A program made the translations under genes and the position numbers. A stretch of DNA of 64,000 nt from an uncultured Flavobacteriales bacterium. GTDB taxonomy: Bacteria > Bacteroidota > Bacteroidia > Flavobacteriales_D > Parvicellaceae. Positions 33,796 to 43,403 of this stretch are shown piece by piece. The stretch is taken from contig CALSNM010000007.1 of NCBI GenBank assembly GCA_943787725.1, positions 62,001 to 126,000 of the forward strand. The letters are read 5' to 3'. The notes beneath the pieces are model-generated. The model had not been told where the DNA came from. It was given only the letters and a program-made list of their open reading frames with translations, and searched no databases. Position 1 is the stretch's first letter. Each line of letters begins with the position of its first letter.

Positions 33796-34179
33796 ACTCT
33801 TTTTGATAATGTGCAACAAAGGTAAAACTTTCAAAAAGGTAGTATTCAGTATTTTGAAAAATGTTTACTTATTGGAAGCAATGATCAAAACTCATCTATT
33901 CATTAGAGAATCCAATAAATTTATTATTTTTACGTGAATGAAGGCTTTTCATATATTGCTGCAACGATATAAATAGAAAATAGAACTCAGCCGTTAACGA
34001 AAGCTCAATGCTTTCTAGTAACACTACTAAAGCTTTGATTTTAGTTTTAGTAATTAATAAATTCAAAACACAACCTCTTTGCTAGATGCAAGTTTGATAG
34101 CTTATCGACTTCTCTTTTGCTATATCCATGCATAAAACTTTGACAAAGATCGACCCAACTATTAAGCAGATCCGTTTTT
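33796..34179. other. Intergenic region between tyrS and the broken membrane-protein gene
   Basis: About 380 AT-rich bases. I see no convincing gene, RNA or terminator here. The tyrS promoter should lie close to 33800-33900, and the base composition near 33925-33945 (TTTATTATTTTTACG) would suit a plus-strand promoter. Confidence 0.4.
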
Positions 34180-35835
34180 ATGATTAAAAAACATGTGACA
34201 CATTTCCTTAAGCGCATCTGTGCAAGCAAAACAATTCTGTTTACTGGGACAATACTAATCATTTTGTCAAGTCTAATGATTTGGGCTACTAACAAAGGCT
34301 TAGATATTACCGATGAAAGTTTTTATTTTATAGGATACTATTTTAATATTGAAACGGTATTACCAATTACTTTTTTTCATAAAATACATAATGTTTTTTT
34401 TGGAAATGAAAACTTGATTTTAGTAAGGTTAACCAGGCTTATTTTAACGTTGGCAAGTTCCGGGTTTTTGGGATATACCAGTTGTACGTTTTTTAACTTT
34501 AAACATAAAACTGAAGGAACAATATTTATAATAATATTTTCATTCCTGGGATTTTCGTTTTATCCATATGCTACTTCTTACAATAGTTTGACTATTGTTT
34601 TCATGAATTTACTAATTGGGTTGACTTTGATCTACAAGAAGCAGGCAATCACTGCTTATACCTTTTCTTGTCGGCGTATTAACAACCTTGTCACTTTCTA
34701 ACCAAATTTCCAACACTATTTGCCTTTTCTCTTTTTATTCTTTTGACATTGTGGGTTAGCATATAACCGAACAACAAGCGTGAAAAATGTAAGATTAGGC
34801 CTTTTAACTTTGTCGTCTTTTTTAGTTGGCATTATCGCAACTTGTTTCATTGTGTTTGATTCATTCAAGGACTTTAATCATTCCTATGAAAACTTCACAA
34901 AAGGATTATTTCTTGTAAAAGGGCACTCATATTAGCTCGACTTTCACGAGTATCTATTATGGCTTTATACACATACTCTCCTTCAGTAAAATTTACATTT
35001 TAGCAGTCCATTCTCATTATTCTATTCCTCTATAGGTCCAAGTGGAAATATAAAACATTACTTATCATCTATTCCCTTCTTTTTATTTATGCTCTTATCT
35101 TACTCAGAATCAAAATCATCACAGAGCCTATTGGACTTTTTATTCCCTACTTTTTGATTTTAGCGATTATTGGTTTTCTCTTTTTTTTATTTGAAAAACC
35201 ATTTAAAAAGCGGGATATTATTTATGCTCTATTTTTTATCACATTGCCATTCTTGATAAGCTTAGGATCGAATAACTCTTTATTCGTTCATTTTATTTTT
35301 GGCGGAAATATTTTAGGTCTAGGCATATACCTATTAATGGAAAGAGCTTCCTAAAGAGCTTTCAAAACGGGGGCAATTTGTCTACTCTCAATAACAGTCC
35401 TTTTTCAAACTTCACACAGCATCATCTATAAACCATATAGACTAAACACTTCTATTTTGGAACAAACCTGTACCATAACCGATATTCCAGCTTTAAATGA
35501 CATAAAAGTGGACTCAGCGTTACTTGAAGTTTACACAGAAGCTTTCATTCTTACAAAAACACCCTAGTAAAAGGCTATTCCTATTTTCAGACCAGCTTGG
35601 CATTAGTTTAATTGCTGATAAACCTCCGTTTCCATTTTACTGGTTAGAAGAAAGAACATTAAGCGCGTTAAAACAAATATTAAACAGCACCGAACGAATA
35701 CACCCAGAAAGTTTACTATTAATTTTTCCAACGAAGATTAAAATTGATAAGAACATTAGAGATTCTTTCTCAAGCGTAAATATTAACTTTCCGAGTGATT
35801 ATGAAATAATAAAAACTATAATTTATCAAAGGTGA
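34180..35835 (+). pseudogene. Multi-pass membrane protein with a C-terminal soluble domain, broken by several indels
   Basis: The first 174 residues from 34180 are hydrophobic with an early motif GLDITDESFYFIGYYF, which recalls GT-C/PMT-type membrane glycosyltransferases or related proteins (weak). The sense then passes through other frames: SNQISNTICLFS, VKNVRLGLLTLSSFLVGIIA, KTLLIIYSLLFIYALILLRI, then 35154-35354 and 35524-35835. At least five single-base indels are needed to join them. The last part (WLEERTLSALKQILNSTERI, then ESLLLIFPTK) is a soluble domain. Apart from the frame changes the protein sense is continuous. The full product would be about 550 residues. Confidence 0.55.
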
Positions 35836-35864
35836 CACTTTAAATATTTACAGTCACTTAATGA

Positions 35865-35883
35865 GCGCTAATCGAATTAGCGC
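35865..35883. other. Perfect inverted repeat between convergent genes
   Basis: GCGCTAAT (35865-35872) pairs with ATTAGCGC (35876-35883) around a 3-base loop. It lies between two convergent broken genes and could be a terminator, but no clear U-tract follows on either strand. Confidence 0.4.
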
Positions 35884-36065
35884 CTTCGATTAAAATACCG
35901 GCAAAGCGATTCTACCACTTGGCTTTTTCTGTTAAACTCTTGATCCATAAACCTCAGACTTTTTTCGATAAAATTTAGTTAAGGTAAAATTTTCAAAATG
36001 AAAGTATTCGGTTATTAACTGAAACGAGCTGTCTGAATCTTAGGAATTAAGTTCAGAAAAAGCAG

Positions 36066-36424
36066 CTAATACCCTGCGCACAACAAGGCTTTCATGTAAT
36101 CTCTGGAGCTTGCTTTGTGCCCGACACCCTTAATGTAATATTGAAATATTTTCTTATTCTCCTTTGCGCACATTTCCAATTTCAATTTTTCCCTACTCCT
36201 GTCCGAAAGTATCCGTCCGGATTACTTGTATTTTTTCAAAAGGGAACCTCTTTGTGCACCTCCCTAAAAGCACTGTACAGCACTCTGCTCTCCACCTTCC
36301 ACCTTCTGCCTGAATTAGCAGAGGATAAAACGCTATTTGCCTTTAAACCTTCTTGATCTATTTGCAATTCTACAACAACACCTCCACTTGGAGCTTTATG
36401 ACAACTGATTACTTTAATGTACAT
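36066..36424 (-). pseudogene. Unrecognised protein of about 118 residues, frameshifted
   Basis: From the ATG at 36424 it reads MYIKVISCHKAPSGGVVVEL, then QIDQEGLKANSVLSSANSGR and VLYSAFREVHKEVPF, ending at a stop at 36236. With a frame change it continues EKIQVIRTDTFGQE, then after another change SREKLKLEMCAKENKKIFQY and VGHKASSRDYMKALLCAGY to a stop at 36066. The reading sense is clear after each shift. I do not recognise the family; the start looks beta-rich. It begins 22 bases after the NUDIX stop and may be in the same transcript. Confidence 0.5.
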
Positions 36425-36446
36425 TCTTACTAATTAGCATATAAAA

Positions 36447-37060
36447 CTACTCTTTATTATTCTTAAAAACTTCTATCACATCGATAATAGAGCCATAAGT
36501 ATTTAACATCTTGGACGCTATATCTTCTTGCTTTACCCACTCGTACATTTGTTATACCTTCTTCTTCTTGAGGCAATAATTCTTCATCACCATCATATTG
36601 CATTAAATACCAATGGGTTGGTTTATACAATTTTCTCCGTAAGTATCATATGTGTGATACGTCACTAATAGCTTGCTTATTAATGTTGGTTTTCTAATCC
36701 CACATTCCTCTTCTACTTCTCGGACAGCAGCAATTTCAATTGCTTCTCATCCTCCACTTTTCCTTTTGGTAAATCCCAAAAACCATTTCTAAAAATAAAA
36801 AGAACTTGATCTTTATTATTAATGACCACACCGCCGGCAGCCTGAACTGTTTTATATTGCCAAAAAATAATTCCCACATTCATCAAAACTGCTTCCTTGC
36901 ACGTATATATAGCTCTCCTGAAGGAGGAATGCTGTCTAAAATTATTTCTTTATGCATCATCATTATCACACGAATACACAAATTGAGAGTCTAATGTTGA
37001 AATATCTTCATCATTTTCGATGAAGAATAGTGGCTTATTCTTGATAAAAACTTTATACAT
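36447..37060 (-). pseudogene. NUDIX hydrolase, broken by several one-base indels
   Basis: Reading the minus strand with frame changes gives MYKVFIKNKPLFFIENDEDI at the start, then KEIILDSIPPSGELYI. The catalytic NUDIX part follows: AAGGVVINNKDQVLFIFRNG and WDLPKGKVEDE, then IEIAAVREVEEECGI. The Nudix box GX5EX7REUXEEXGU is recognisable once one residue after VEDE is restored. The end reads SIIDVIEVFKNNKE. Such enzymes hydrolyse nucleoside diphosphates linked to another group. Five or six indels lie in about 610 bases. The start at 37060 is only 8 bases from the divergent pyrE start. Confidence 0.75.
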
Positions 37061-37063
37061 TTG
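37056..37063 (+). promoter_or_regulatory. Bacteroidota -7 box for pyrE
   Basis: TACATTTG is an exact TAnnTTTG match 5 bases before the pyrE ATG. Transcription would begin at or just next to the start codon, giving a leaderless or almost leaderless message. The box overlaps the start codon of the divergent NUDIX gene. Confidence 0.5.
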
Positions 37064-37068
37064 CAGTC

Positions 37069-37710
37069 ATGTTTAATAATAAAGAATGCGGGTTAAAAGT
37101 AGCAGAATTTTTGTTACAAATCAAGGCGATTAAATTACAGCCTAACAAACCTTTTACGTGGGCATCTGGATGGAACTCACCAATATATTGTGACAATAGA
37201 AAAATATTGTCTTATCCCAAAATAAGAACCTACATAAGGCAGCAATTTGTTGAAATGATTGTAGATACTTACGGTAAGCCGGATGTAATAGCAGGAGTTG
37301 CTACAGGAGGCATTGCAATTGGGCATTGGTAGCTGAAGAAATGGGGTTCCTTTTGTATATGTTCGATCTCTACCAAAGGCCATGGTCTTCAAAATAAAGT
37401 TGAAGGGGTTTTAGATTCTAGTCAAAATGTTGTAATTGTTGAAGATTTAGTTTCTTCTGGCAAAAGCAGCCTTGATGCTTTGGAAGCAATTAGAGAAATT
37501 GGATGTAAGGTAAAGGAATGGCTGCTATCTTTACTTATGGATTTGGCATTGCTCAGGACAATTTTAAAGGGGCTAATTGCAAATTAACTCACTTTAAGTG
37601 ACTATACTTGCTTATTAAAACAAGCTACAGCTTCCAATTACATCAATGAAAAAGACATTTCATCTCTTAAAGAATGGAGAACAAGTCCATCTTCTTGGAA
37701 ACAGAATTAA
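37069..37710 (+). pseudogene. pyrE: Orotate phosphoribosyltransferase, broken by about five indels
   Basis: A pyrimidine synthesis enzyme: orotate plus PRPP to OMP. From the ATG at 37069: CGLKVAEFLLQIKAIKLQPN, then PFTWASGWNSPIYCDNRKI and PDVIAGVATGGIAIG. The frame breaks at about 37327, 37351, 37366, 37517 and 37600. The sense continues LVAEEMG, VYVR, KGHGLQNKVEGVLDSSQ, the PRPP loop VVIVEDLVSSGKSS, MAAIFTYGFGIAQDNFKGAN and KEWRTSPSSWKQN. The restored length of about 213 residues is normal. All breaks are single-base, and no substituted stop codon is required. It is followed 17 bases later by the SRPBCC gene. Confidence 0.88.
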
Positions 37711-37727
37711 ATTTAGAACTTTATAGT

Positions 37728-38134
37728 ATGACCAAAATAGAAAGTAAAAAAGTAAATGTAGCTTGTAGTGCAGAAGATTGCTATACTTTTCTAACTGATT
37801 TAAATAACTACGAATTACTTTTACCAAAAGATAAAATTTCTAGCTGGGAGTCTGACGAGAAAAAATGTTCTTTCAAAATTCAAAAGACGTATAAACTAAC
37901 TCTAGTTTACAAAAATGGATTACCGCACAATGAAATCCATTTGGTAAGTGGCGAAAATTCTCCATTTTCGTTTTCCTTAAACATTGTTCTACAGAATCAG
38001 ATGCTACTTGTGATGCACAACTATTATGTGAAGCAGATATCAACCCATTCTTAAAAATGATGGTTGAAAAACCATTAAACAACCTATTTGACTACATGGC
38101 TGACAGATTGGTTAAAGTAAAAGAAGGGGGTTAA
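37728..38134 (+). CDS. SRPBCC-family protein (one frameshift)
   Basis: From the ATG at 37728: MTKIESKKVNVACSAEDCYT, then FLTDLNNYELLLPKDKISSW and IQKTYKLTLVYKNG. A frame break at about 37995 is followed by ESDATCDAQLLCEADINPFL and KMMVEKPLNNLFDYMAD. This is the START/Bet v1-like fold often encoded beside pyrE in Flavobacteriia; such domains bind hydrophobic ligands. The function of this family is unknown. Its stop overlaps that of the convergent biotin ligase gene. Confidence 0.75.
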
Positions 38135-38884
38135 AAAACAAACTCTAGTTGCTTAATATCGAAATTAAATAACTGCCCCTCTTTTGTTTTAATTTCTAAT
38201 TGACCATTTGAAAGTACGTTTACAATTTTTCCTGTAATATTTCCTTGCGAGCTATTATAACTACGCATTTCGTCTATAAACAATAAATTAGTAAGATATT
38301 CCTCATGTATCTTAGAAATGCCTTCTCTTTGAAACCGTAAGTAAAATATTTCGATACTTTTTAAAAGGCCATTTAATACCGATTTTAACTCTAATTCTTT
38401 TTTCGATTCAAGGAATAAGCTGGTCACTCGAGGCTAAATTTTGGAAATTAGTTTGATTCACATTTAATCCGATTCCAATTATTGCGTATTCGAAATTTTT
38501 ACCTTTAAATTGATTTTCAATTAAAATTCCGCAAATTTTCTTTTCACCGACATAAATATCATTGGGCCATTTTATAAAAACATCCTCATCTATAACCGAT
38601 TCTAAATATTTACATATTGCTAGTGAAACTATTTTGCTAATTACAAATGCCTCGCTTGGCACGACTCTTTTTGGATTAAGCACCAATGAAAAAGTAAGGT
38701 TTTTGCCCGGTTCAGAACTCCACACATTACCTCTTTGCCCCTTTCCTTCTCCTTGAAAATGAGCCACGACAACTGTACCATCCAAAGCCTCCTGATTTGC
38801 GACTAATTTAGAAGCGTAATTATTTGTTGAATCAACCACATCCAATTCAATAATATTTTTCCCTATATACAATGTTTCTGGCAA
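38131..38884 (-). CDS. birA: Biotin-[acetyl-CoA-carboxylase] ligase (one frameshift)
   Basis: Attaches biotin to acetyl-CoA carboxylase. Frame 38884-38408 carries the catalytic core: LDVVDSTNNYASKL near residue 15, the biotin-adenylate loop FQGEGKGQRGNVWSS near 45, and IKWPNDIYVGEKKICGILIE near 105. One extra base at about 38427 interrupts NLAS / VTSLFLESKK. The remaining C-terminal domain (GNITGKIVNVLSNGQLEIKT) is read to 38131. The corrected span is exactly 251 codons. There is no N-terminal DNA-binding domain, so it is a ligase only. It diverges from rsfS. Confidence 0.9.
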
Positions 38885-38938
38885 TTTTAAAAGGTGTTGA
38901 TAATTGTCTAAAATAAGGGTTTCTAATTAAGATTTATT

Positions 38939-38946
38939 TACTTTTG
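38939..38946 (+). promoter_or_regulatory. Bacteroidota -7 box for the rsfS-ftsH transcript
   Basis: TACTTTTG matches TAnnTTTG exactly and lies 25 bases before the rsfS start, in the gap between divergent birA and rsfS. No clear -33 element was found at the expected distance. Confidence 0.5.
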
Positions 38947-38971
38947 CCGCACAAAAAATTAATTTGACTTA

Positions 38972-39350
38972 ATGAAAGTAACTAAAAAAATAAGTTCTAA
39001 GGCTTTAAAAGAAGCTATTATCAAAGGAATGCAGGAGGTAAATGCCCACGAATATTGTATGTATTGACTTACGCAAAATACCGAGTGCAGTAACCGATTT
39101 TTTTGTTATTTGTCATGGTAATTCTTCAACACAAGTTGAAGCAATATCAAAATCAATAGCTGAAACCACACTTACAGATATTAATCAGAAGCCTTGGCAT
39201 CAAGAAGGCAAAACAAATGCGGAGTGGATATTATTGGACTATGTGGATGTGGTTGCCCATGTGTTTTACAGTGATGCCAGAGAATTTTACAATATTGAAG
39301 GTCTTTGGGGAGATGCTCAAATAGAAAAGATTGAAGACATTACAATATAA
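38972..39350 (+). CDS. rsfS: Ribosome silencing factor RsfS (one frameshift)
   Basis: From the ATG at 38972 the protein reads MKVTKKISSKALKEAIIKGM, then QEVNAH, where one extra base at about 39049 breaks the frame. It resumes as NIVCIDLRKIPSAVTDFFVI and CHGNSSTQVEAISKSI, with KPWHQEGKTNAEWILLDYVD and REFYNIEGLWGDA near the end. The corrected gene has 126 codons. RsfS binds ribosomal protein L14 and blocks subunit joining in starvation. A start at 39042 would omit the first helix and is rejected. ftsH follows 58 bases later. Confidence 0.9.
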
Positions 39351-39408
39351 TTTGGTTTGATTCGTCCTAAATAATCAGACGAAACAATATCATTGAAAAA
39401 ACATTAAA

Positions 39409-41508
39409 ATGGCGAATAAGCAACCAAAAAAAACTACAAATAATAATGGAAAAAAACCAGCGTTTAACTTTTACTGGATTTATGCTATTATAGCCGTTAT
39501 TCTTATTTCGATCAACCTATTCAATTGGGATGGAGGTGTAAGAGAAATAACTCCTCAAAAATTTCGGACTGAAATGCTGGAAACAGATCAAGTTGCAAAA
39601 CTTGAGATTGTCAACAAGGAAATTGTGCGGATTTACATCAAGCAAGAATCATTGAGTAATGACACGCACAAAACGCTTGATGAAAAGAGTTTGTTTGGCG
39701 GAAGTAACAGGGGTCCGCATTACTTTTTTACTATTTTGAATGATGAAACATTAAAGGATGATATTACAATTTGGGAAAATCAATATGGAATAGAAGTCAA
39801 AGGAACTACTGAAGAAAACTATGGAAGAGAGCTCTTTAGCTGGTTAATCTTTATTGTAATTATGATTGCAGTATGGGTGTTCATCATGAAACGTGTTGGA
39901 GGAGGCGCTGGAGGAGGCGGAAGTCAAATCTTTAACATTGGAAAATCGAAAGCTCAAGTATTTGGAAAAGGAAAAAGCACCAATGTCAGCTTTAAAGATG
40001 TAGCGGGATTGGAAGAGGCAAAAGAGGAGGTGCAAGAGATTGTGGAATTTCTAAAAAAACCGAAAAAATATACTGATTTAGGAGCGAAAATTCCAAAAGG
40101 TGCATTACTAGTAGGACCTCCTGGAACAGGAAAAACATTACTTGCAAAAGCTGTTGCTGGAGAAGCTGAGGTCCCTTTCTTTTCTCTTTCTGGATCAGAT
40201 TTTGTCGAAATGTTTGTTGGAGTTGGTGCATCTAGGGTTAGGGATTTATTCAAACAAGCCAAGGAAAAAGCACCAAGCATAATCTTTATTGATGAAATTG
40301 ATGCAATTGGTAGAGCCAGAGGAAAGAACCCTAATATGGGATCGAATGATGAGAGAGAAAACACATTGAATCAACTTTTAACTGAAATGGATGGTTTTGG
40401 AACAAATAATGGCGTTATTATTCTTGCAGCTACCAACAGAGCGGATGTTTTGGATAAAGCATTATTGAGAGCTGGGCGTTTTGACAGGCAAATTTATGTT
40501 GACATGCCAGATTTAAATGAGCGAAGAGCAATATTCGATGTTCATTTAAAGCCACTGAAAAAAGTGACAGATCTTGACATTGACTTTTTGGCGAAACAAA
40601 CACCAGGTTTTAGTGGAGCAGATATTGCAAACATTTGTAACGAGGCAGCTCTAATTGCAGCAAGATTTGATAAGAAACAAGTCGAAAAACAAGACTTTTT
40701 GGATGCAGTTGACCGAATTATTGGTGGATTAGAAAAGAAGAATAAAATCATTTCTAAAGAAGAAAAGAAAGCAATTGCAATCCACGAAGCTGGACATGCT
40801 ACAGTTAGTTGGATGGTTGAACATGCGAATCCACTTGTGAAAGTAACTATAGTTCCGAGAGGAAAAAGTTTAGGTGCTGCATGGTATTTGCCAGAAGAGA
40901 GACAAATTACTACTACTGAGCAGCTGCTGGATGAAATGTGTGCTGCTTTAGGAGGGAGAGCGGCAGAATTAGTAACCTTTGGGAAAATTTCTACAGGAGC
41001 ATTAAGCGATTTGGAAAAAGTAACCAAAACAGCTACTGCTATGGTTAGTATTTATGGCTTAAATGAAAAAGTTGGAAACGTTTCCTATTATAATTCTCAA
41101 GGTGATGGTTATGGATTTTCTAAACCTTACAGTGATGACACTGCTAAGCTAATTGATGATGAAGTAAAGAACATGATCGAAGAGCAATATCAAAGAGCCA
41201 TAAAACTCTTAGAAAAAAACAAGGATAAACTGAATCTATTGGCAGATAAGCTACTAGAAAAAGAAGTTATCTTTAAAGATGACCTAGAAGCTGTGTTTGG
41301 AAAAAGAGCTTGGGTGGAAAAAGAAAAAACCGAAGAAGTACAAGCAAAAACTAACGTTAAAACACCGGAAGCACCGGAAGTAACTGCAGAAGAAAAAAGC
41401 ACAGATAGTGAGGAAGGAAAACCCAACACTGTTATTGAGAAAATAAAACCTGAAGGAGTGGATTCTGATGATAAAAGTGAATTTGAACCAGAAGGAGAAA
41501 CGAATTAA
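39409..41508 (+). CDS. ftsH: ATP-dependent zinc metalloprotease FtsH
   Basis: A 699-residue membrane protease for quality control of membrane and regulatory proteins. Two membrane segments: residues about 20-38 ([18 protein letters not shown]) and about 140-160 ([20 protein letters not shown]). The AAA domain has Walker [10 protein letters not shown] near 234-242, Walker [12 protein letters not shown] near 290, and the second region of homology [20 protein letters not shown] near 344. The zinc protease site is HEAGH near 459-463. The last 60 residues are a low-complexity acidic tail ([16 protein letters not shown]). It is intact and lies between rsfS and cdsA, a common Bacteroidota order. Confidence 0.97.
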   Translation: MANKQPKKTTNNNGKKPAFNFYWIYAIIAVILISINLFNWDGGVREITPQKFRTEMLETDQVAKLEIVNKEIVRIYIKQESLSNDTHKTLDEKSLFGGSNRGPHYFFTILNDETLKDDITIWENQYGIEVKGTTEENYGRELFSWLIFIVIMIAVWVFIMKRVGGGAGGGGSQIFNIGKSKAQVFGKGKSTNVSFKDVAGLEEAKEEVQEIVEFLKKPKKYTDLGAKIPKGALLVGPPGTGKTLLAKAVAGEAEVPFFSLSGSDFVEMFVGVGASRVRDLFKQAKEKAPSIIFIDEIDAIGRARGKNPNMGSNDERENTLNQLLTEMDGFGTNNGVIILAATNRADVLDKALLRAGRFDRQIYVDMPDLNERRAIFDVHLKPLKKVTDLDIDFLAKQTPGFSGADIANICNEAALIAARFDKKQVEKQDFLDAVDRIIGGLEKKNKIISKEEKKAIAIHEAGHATVSWMVEHANPLVKVTIVPRGKSLGAAWYLPEERQITTTEQLLDEMCAALGGRAAELVTFGKISTGALSDLEKVTKTATAMVSIYGLNEKVGNVSYYNSQGDGYGFSKPYSDDTAKLIDDEVKNMIEEQYQRAIKLLEKNKDKLNLLADKLLEKEVIFKDDLEAVFGKRAWVEKEKTEEVQAKTNVKTPEAPEVTAEEKSTDSEEGKPNTVIEKIKPEGVDSDDKSEFEPEGETN

Positions 41509-41514
41509 TCAAGT

Positions 41515-42354
41515 TTGAAAGAATTACTCACAAGAGCAATCACTGGAGCCGTATTTGTCGCGGTATTGATTGGAGCCATTGTCTGGAATAAATATTCCGT
41601 GGCTGGACTCTTTTTCGTTATTTCTATACTTGGCTTGCTTGAGTTTTTCAAACTCATGGAAAAAGGTGGCTTTAAGCCAAAAAAGAGCATATCCTCTGTT
41701 GTTGGTGGTCTAATTTATGGGATCATCGTGTATTTTAGTTTTGGATATGGCGACTTCTCTTACTTGCTGTTTATCTTCCCTTTGTTGGTCTTATTAGTAG
41801 TGATTGAACTCTTTCGAAAGAGTGAAACCCCAGTATCAAACTTTGCCTTTTCTGTGATGGGGGTAATGTATGTGGTAATTCCTTTTTCCATACTAAATTT
41901 TTTCGCTTATAGCTCCCCCTATGAAGAAGTTTTGGAAATCAATGACAGGTATGATTACGTTTTTTTATTAGGCTTCTTTGTAATACAATGGGCAAATGAT
42001 ACGGGAGCGTATTTAGCGGGCTCTACTTTTGGTAAAACAAAATTATTCGAACGTGTTTCACCAAACAAAACATGGGAAGGGGCTATAGGCGGAGCTGTTG
42101 TTGCATTAGCTACAGGATTTTTATTTGCCTTCTTTACAGAGAGCTCTATTTTGCATTGGATGACTTGCTCATTTTTAATTGTAGTGTTTGGAACATTGGG
42201 AGACTTGACCGAATCACAGATAAAAAGAAGTACTGGAGTAAAAGACTCAGGCAATATTCTACCAGGACACGGAGGGATACTAGATAGATTTGACGGAGTA
42301 TTATTTTCCGCACCATTCGTATTAGCATATTTACATTTTGTAGATTTGATATAA
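41515..42354 (+). CDS. cdsA: Phosphatidate cytidylyltransferase
   Basis: Makes CDP-diacylglycerol from phosphatidate and CTP in the inner membrane. 279 residues, starting with TTG at 41515, 6 bases after the ftsH stop; no ATG lies near. Seven or eight hydrophobic segments. The C-terminal CdsA signature is clear: GDLTESQIKRSTGVKDSGNI followed by LPGHGGILDRFDG near residues 225-260. ANDTGAYLAGSTFGKTKL near 160 is the second conserved part. It acts just before psd, the next gene, in phosphatidylethanolamine synthesis. Confidence 0.93.
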   Translation: MKELLTRAITGAVFVAVLIGAIVWNKYSVAGLFFVISILGLLEFFKLMEKGGFKPKKSISSVVGGLIYGIIVYFSFGYGDFSYLLFIFPLLVLLVVIELFRKSETPVSNFAFSVMGVMYVVIPFSILNFFAYSSPYEEVLEINDRYDYVFLLGFFVIQWANDTGAYLAGSTFGKTKLFERVSPNKTWEGAIGGAVVALATGFLFAFFTESSILHWMTCSFLIVVFGTLGDLTESQIKRSTGVKDSGNILPGHGGILDRFDGVLFSAPFVLAYLHFVDLI

Positions 42355-42382
42355 GTTAAACACCAACTATTAAGATACATTT

Positions 42383-43039
42383 ATGAAAATCCATAACGAA
42401 GGTTTTAAAATTATCATATTATTTTTCTTACTGCTTGTAGGAATAGATTGTTTACTAATCTATTTTATCCCCATAGTATGGATATGGTCAATATTATTAG
42501 GTGCATCTATTATTTTCTTTTCGCTTGTAGTGTCTTTTTTTCGAGTCCCAAAAAGAGATGTAACGATTGATGGCAATAAAATACTTGCTCCCTCAGATGG
42601 AAAAGTAGTTGTTATAGAAGAGGTTTTAGAAACTGAATATTTAAATAAAAAATATACCCAGATCAGCATATTTATGTCTCCTTTAAATGTACATTGTCAG
42701 TGGTACCCAATAAATGGATTTGTAAAATATTTCAAATATCATCCCGGGAAATATTTAGTCGCGTGGCATCCTAAATCATCTATAGAAAATGAAAGAACCA
42801 CCATAGTAATTGAAGACACAGAAGGTAGAAAAATTTTATTCAGGCAGATTGCAGGAGCAGTAGCTAGAAGGATTGTTTTTTTTGGAAAAGAAAAAGAAGA
42901 AGCTCGTCAAGATAAAGAAGCTGGATTTATAAAATTTGGTTCTAGAATAGATGTTTTCATCCCTTTAAAAAGCACAATAAATGTTAAAATAAATCAAAAT
43001 GTAGTTGGCAGTCAAACTGTGTTGGCAACTTTTGATTAA
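42383..43039 (+). CDS. psd: Phosphatidylserine decarboxylase family protein
   Basis: A 218-residue, short-type proenzyme. Two membrane segments occupy the first 55 residues. The catalytic domain shows ILAPSDGKVVVIEE near 67-80, FMSPLNVHCQWYPINGFVKY near 95-114 and YHPGKYLVAWHPKSS near 118-132. The self-cleavage serine lies in FIKFGSRIDVFIPL near 190-203; cleavage between G and S would form the pyruvoyl group. It decarboxylates phosphatidylserine to phosphatidylethanolamine. It is in one operon with cdsA. Confidence 0.93.
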   Translation: MKIHNEGFKIIILFFLLLVGIDCLLIYFIPIVWIWSILLGASIIFFSLVVSFFRVPKRDVTIDGNKILAPSDGKVVVIEEVLETEYLNKKYTQISIFMSPLNVHCQWYPINGFVKYFKYHPGKYLVAWHPKSSIENERTTIVIEDTEGRKILFRQIAGAVARRIVFFGKEKEEARQDKEAGFIKFGSRIDVFIPLKSTINVKINQNVVGSQTVLATFD

Positions 43040-43090
43040 TTTAATGTATATTTGGGAAAATTATCTTAACAAATTGAAATCTAAATATAT

Positions 43091-43328
43091 ATGAAAAAAG
43101 TAATCTTATCATTTGGGCTTGTGCTATTTATGGCAATTGGGGGATCTGCCCAAACGACCTCAACCACTGAAGTAGCAAAAACAGAAACGAAAAAAGTCTT
43201 GTGCTAAAAAATCTTGTTGCAAGAAGAAAGCTGCTACTAATGGAACTGCCGCTACTACAACAAAAAAATGTTGTAAAAAGAAAGGTGCAAAATCTTGTGC
43301 TAAAAAGACTGAAACTAGTTCTAAATAA
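43091..43328 (+). CDS. Small secreted Lys/Cys-rich protein (one frameshift)
   Basis: From the ATG at 43091: signal peptide MKKVILSFGLVLFMAIGGSA, then QTTSTTEVAKTETKK. One extra base at about 43196 leads to a stop (VLC). Without it the protein continues SCAKKSCCKKKAATNGTAAT and TTKKCCKKKGAKSCAKKTET, ending SSK. The corrected length is 78 residues with six cysteines in CxxxxCC, CC and C groups embedded in lysines. It may bind metal or an acidic partner; function unknown. It ends at a strong terminator, and the acidic Cys-rich lipoprotein gene follows. Confidence 0.65.
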
Positions 43329-43342
43329 TTACAAACGATATT

Positions 43343-43370
43343 AAAGCCAAGCTAAAACTTGGCTTTTTTT
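43343..43370 (+). terminator. Rho-independent terminator
   Basis: AAAGCCAAG (43343-43351) pairs with CTTGGCTTT (43358-43366) around CTAAAA, followed by a T-tract. It ends the transcript of the Lys/Cys-rich gene. Confidence 0.9.
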
Positions 43371-43403
43371 AATTATAAATACACCTATTAAACTAATAAA
43401 AAA

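Noticed and set aside
36117-36356. Plus-strand ORF (MPDTLNVIL...)
   Set aside because: It is the reverse of the better-supported minus-strand protein at 36066-36424.
34180-38134. Insertion element or phage remnant as the cause of the broken genes
   Set aside because: No transposase, integrase, terminal inverted repeats or target duplication was seen; damage is limited to single-base indels.
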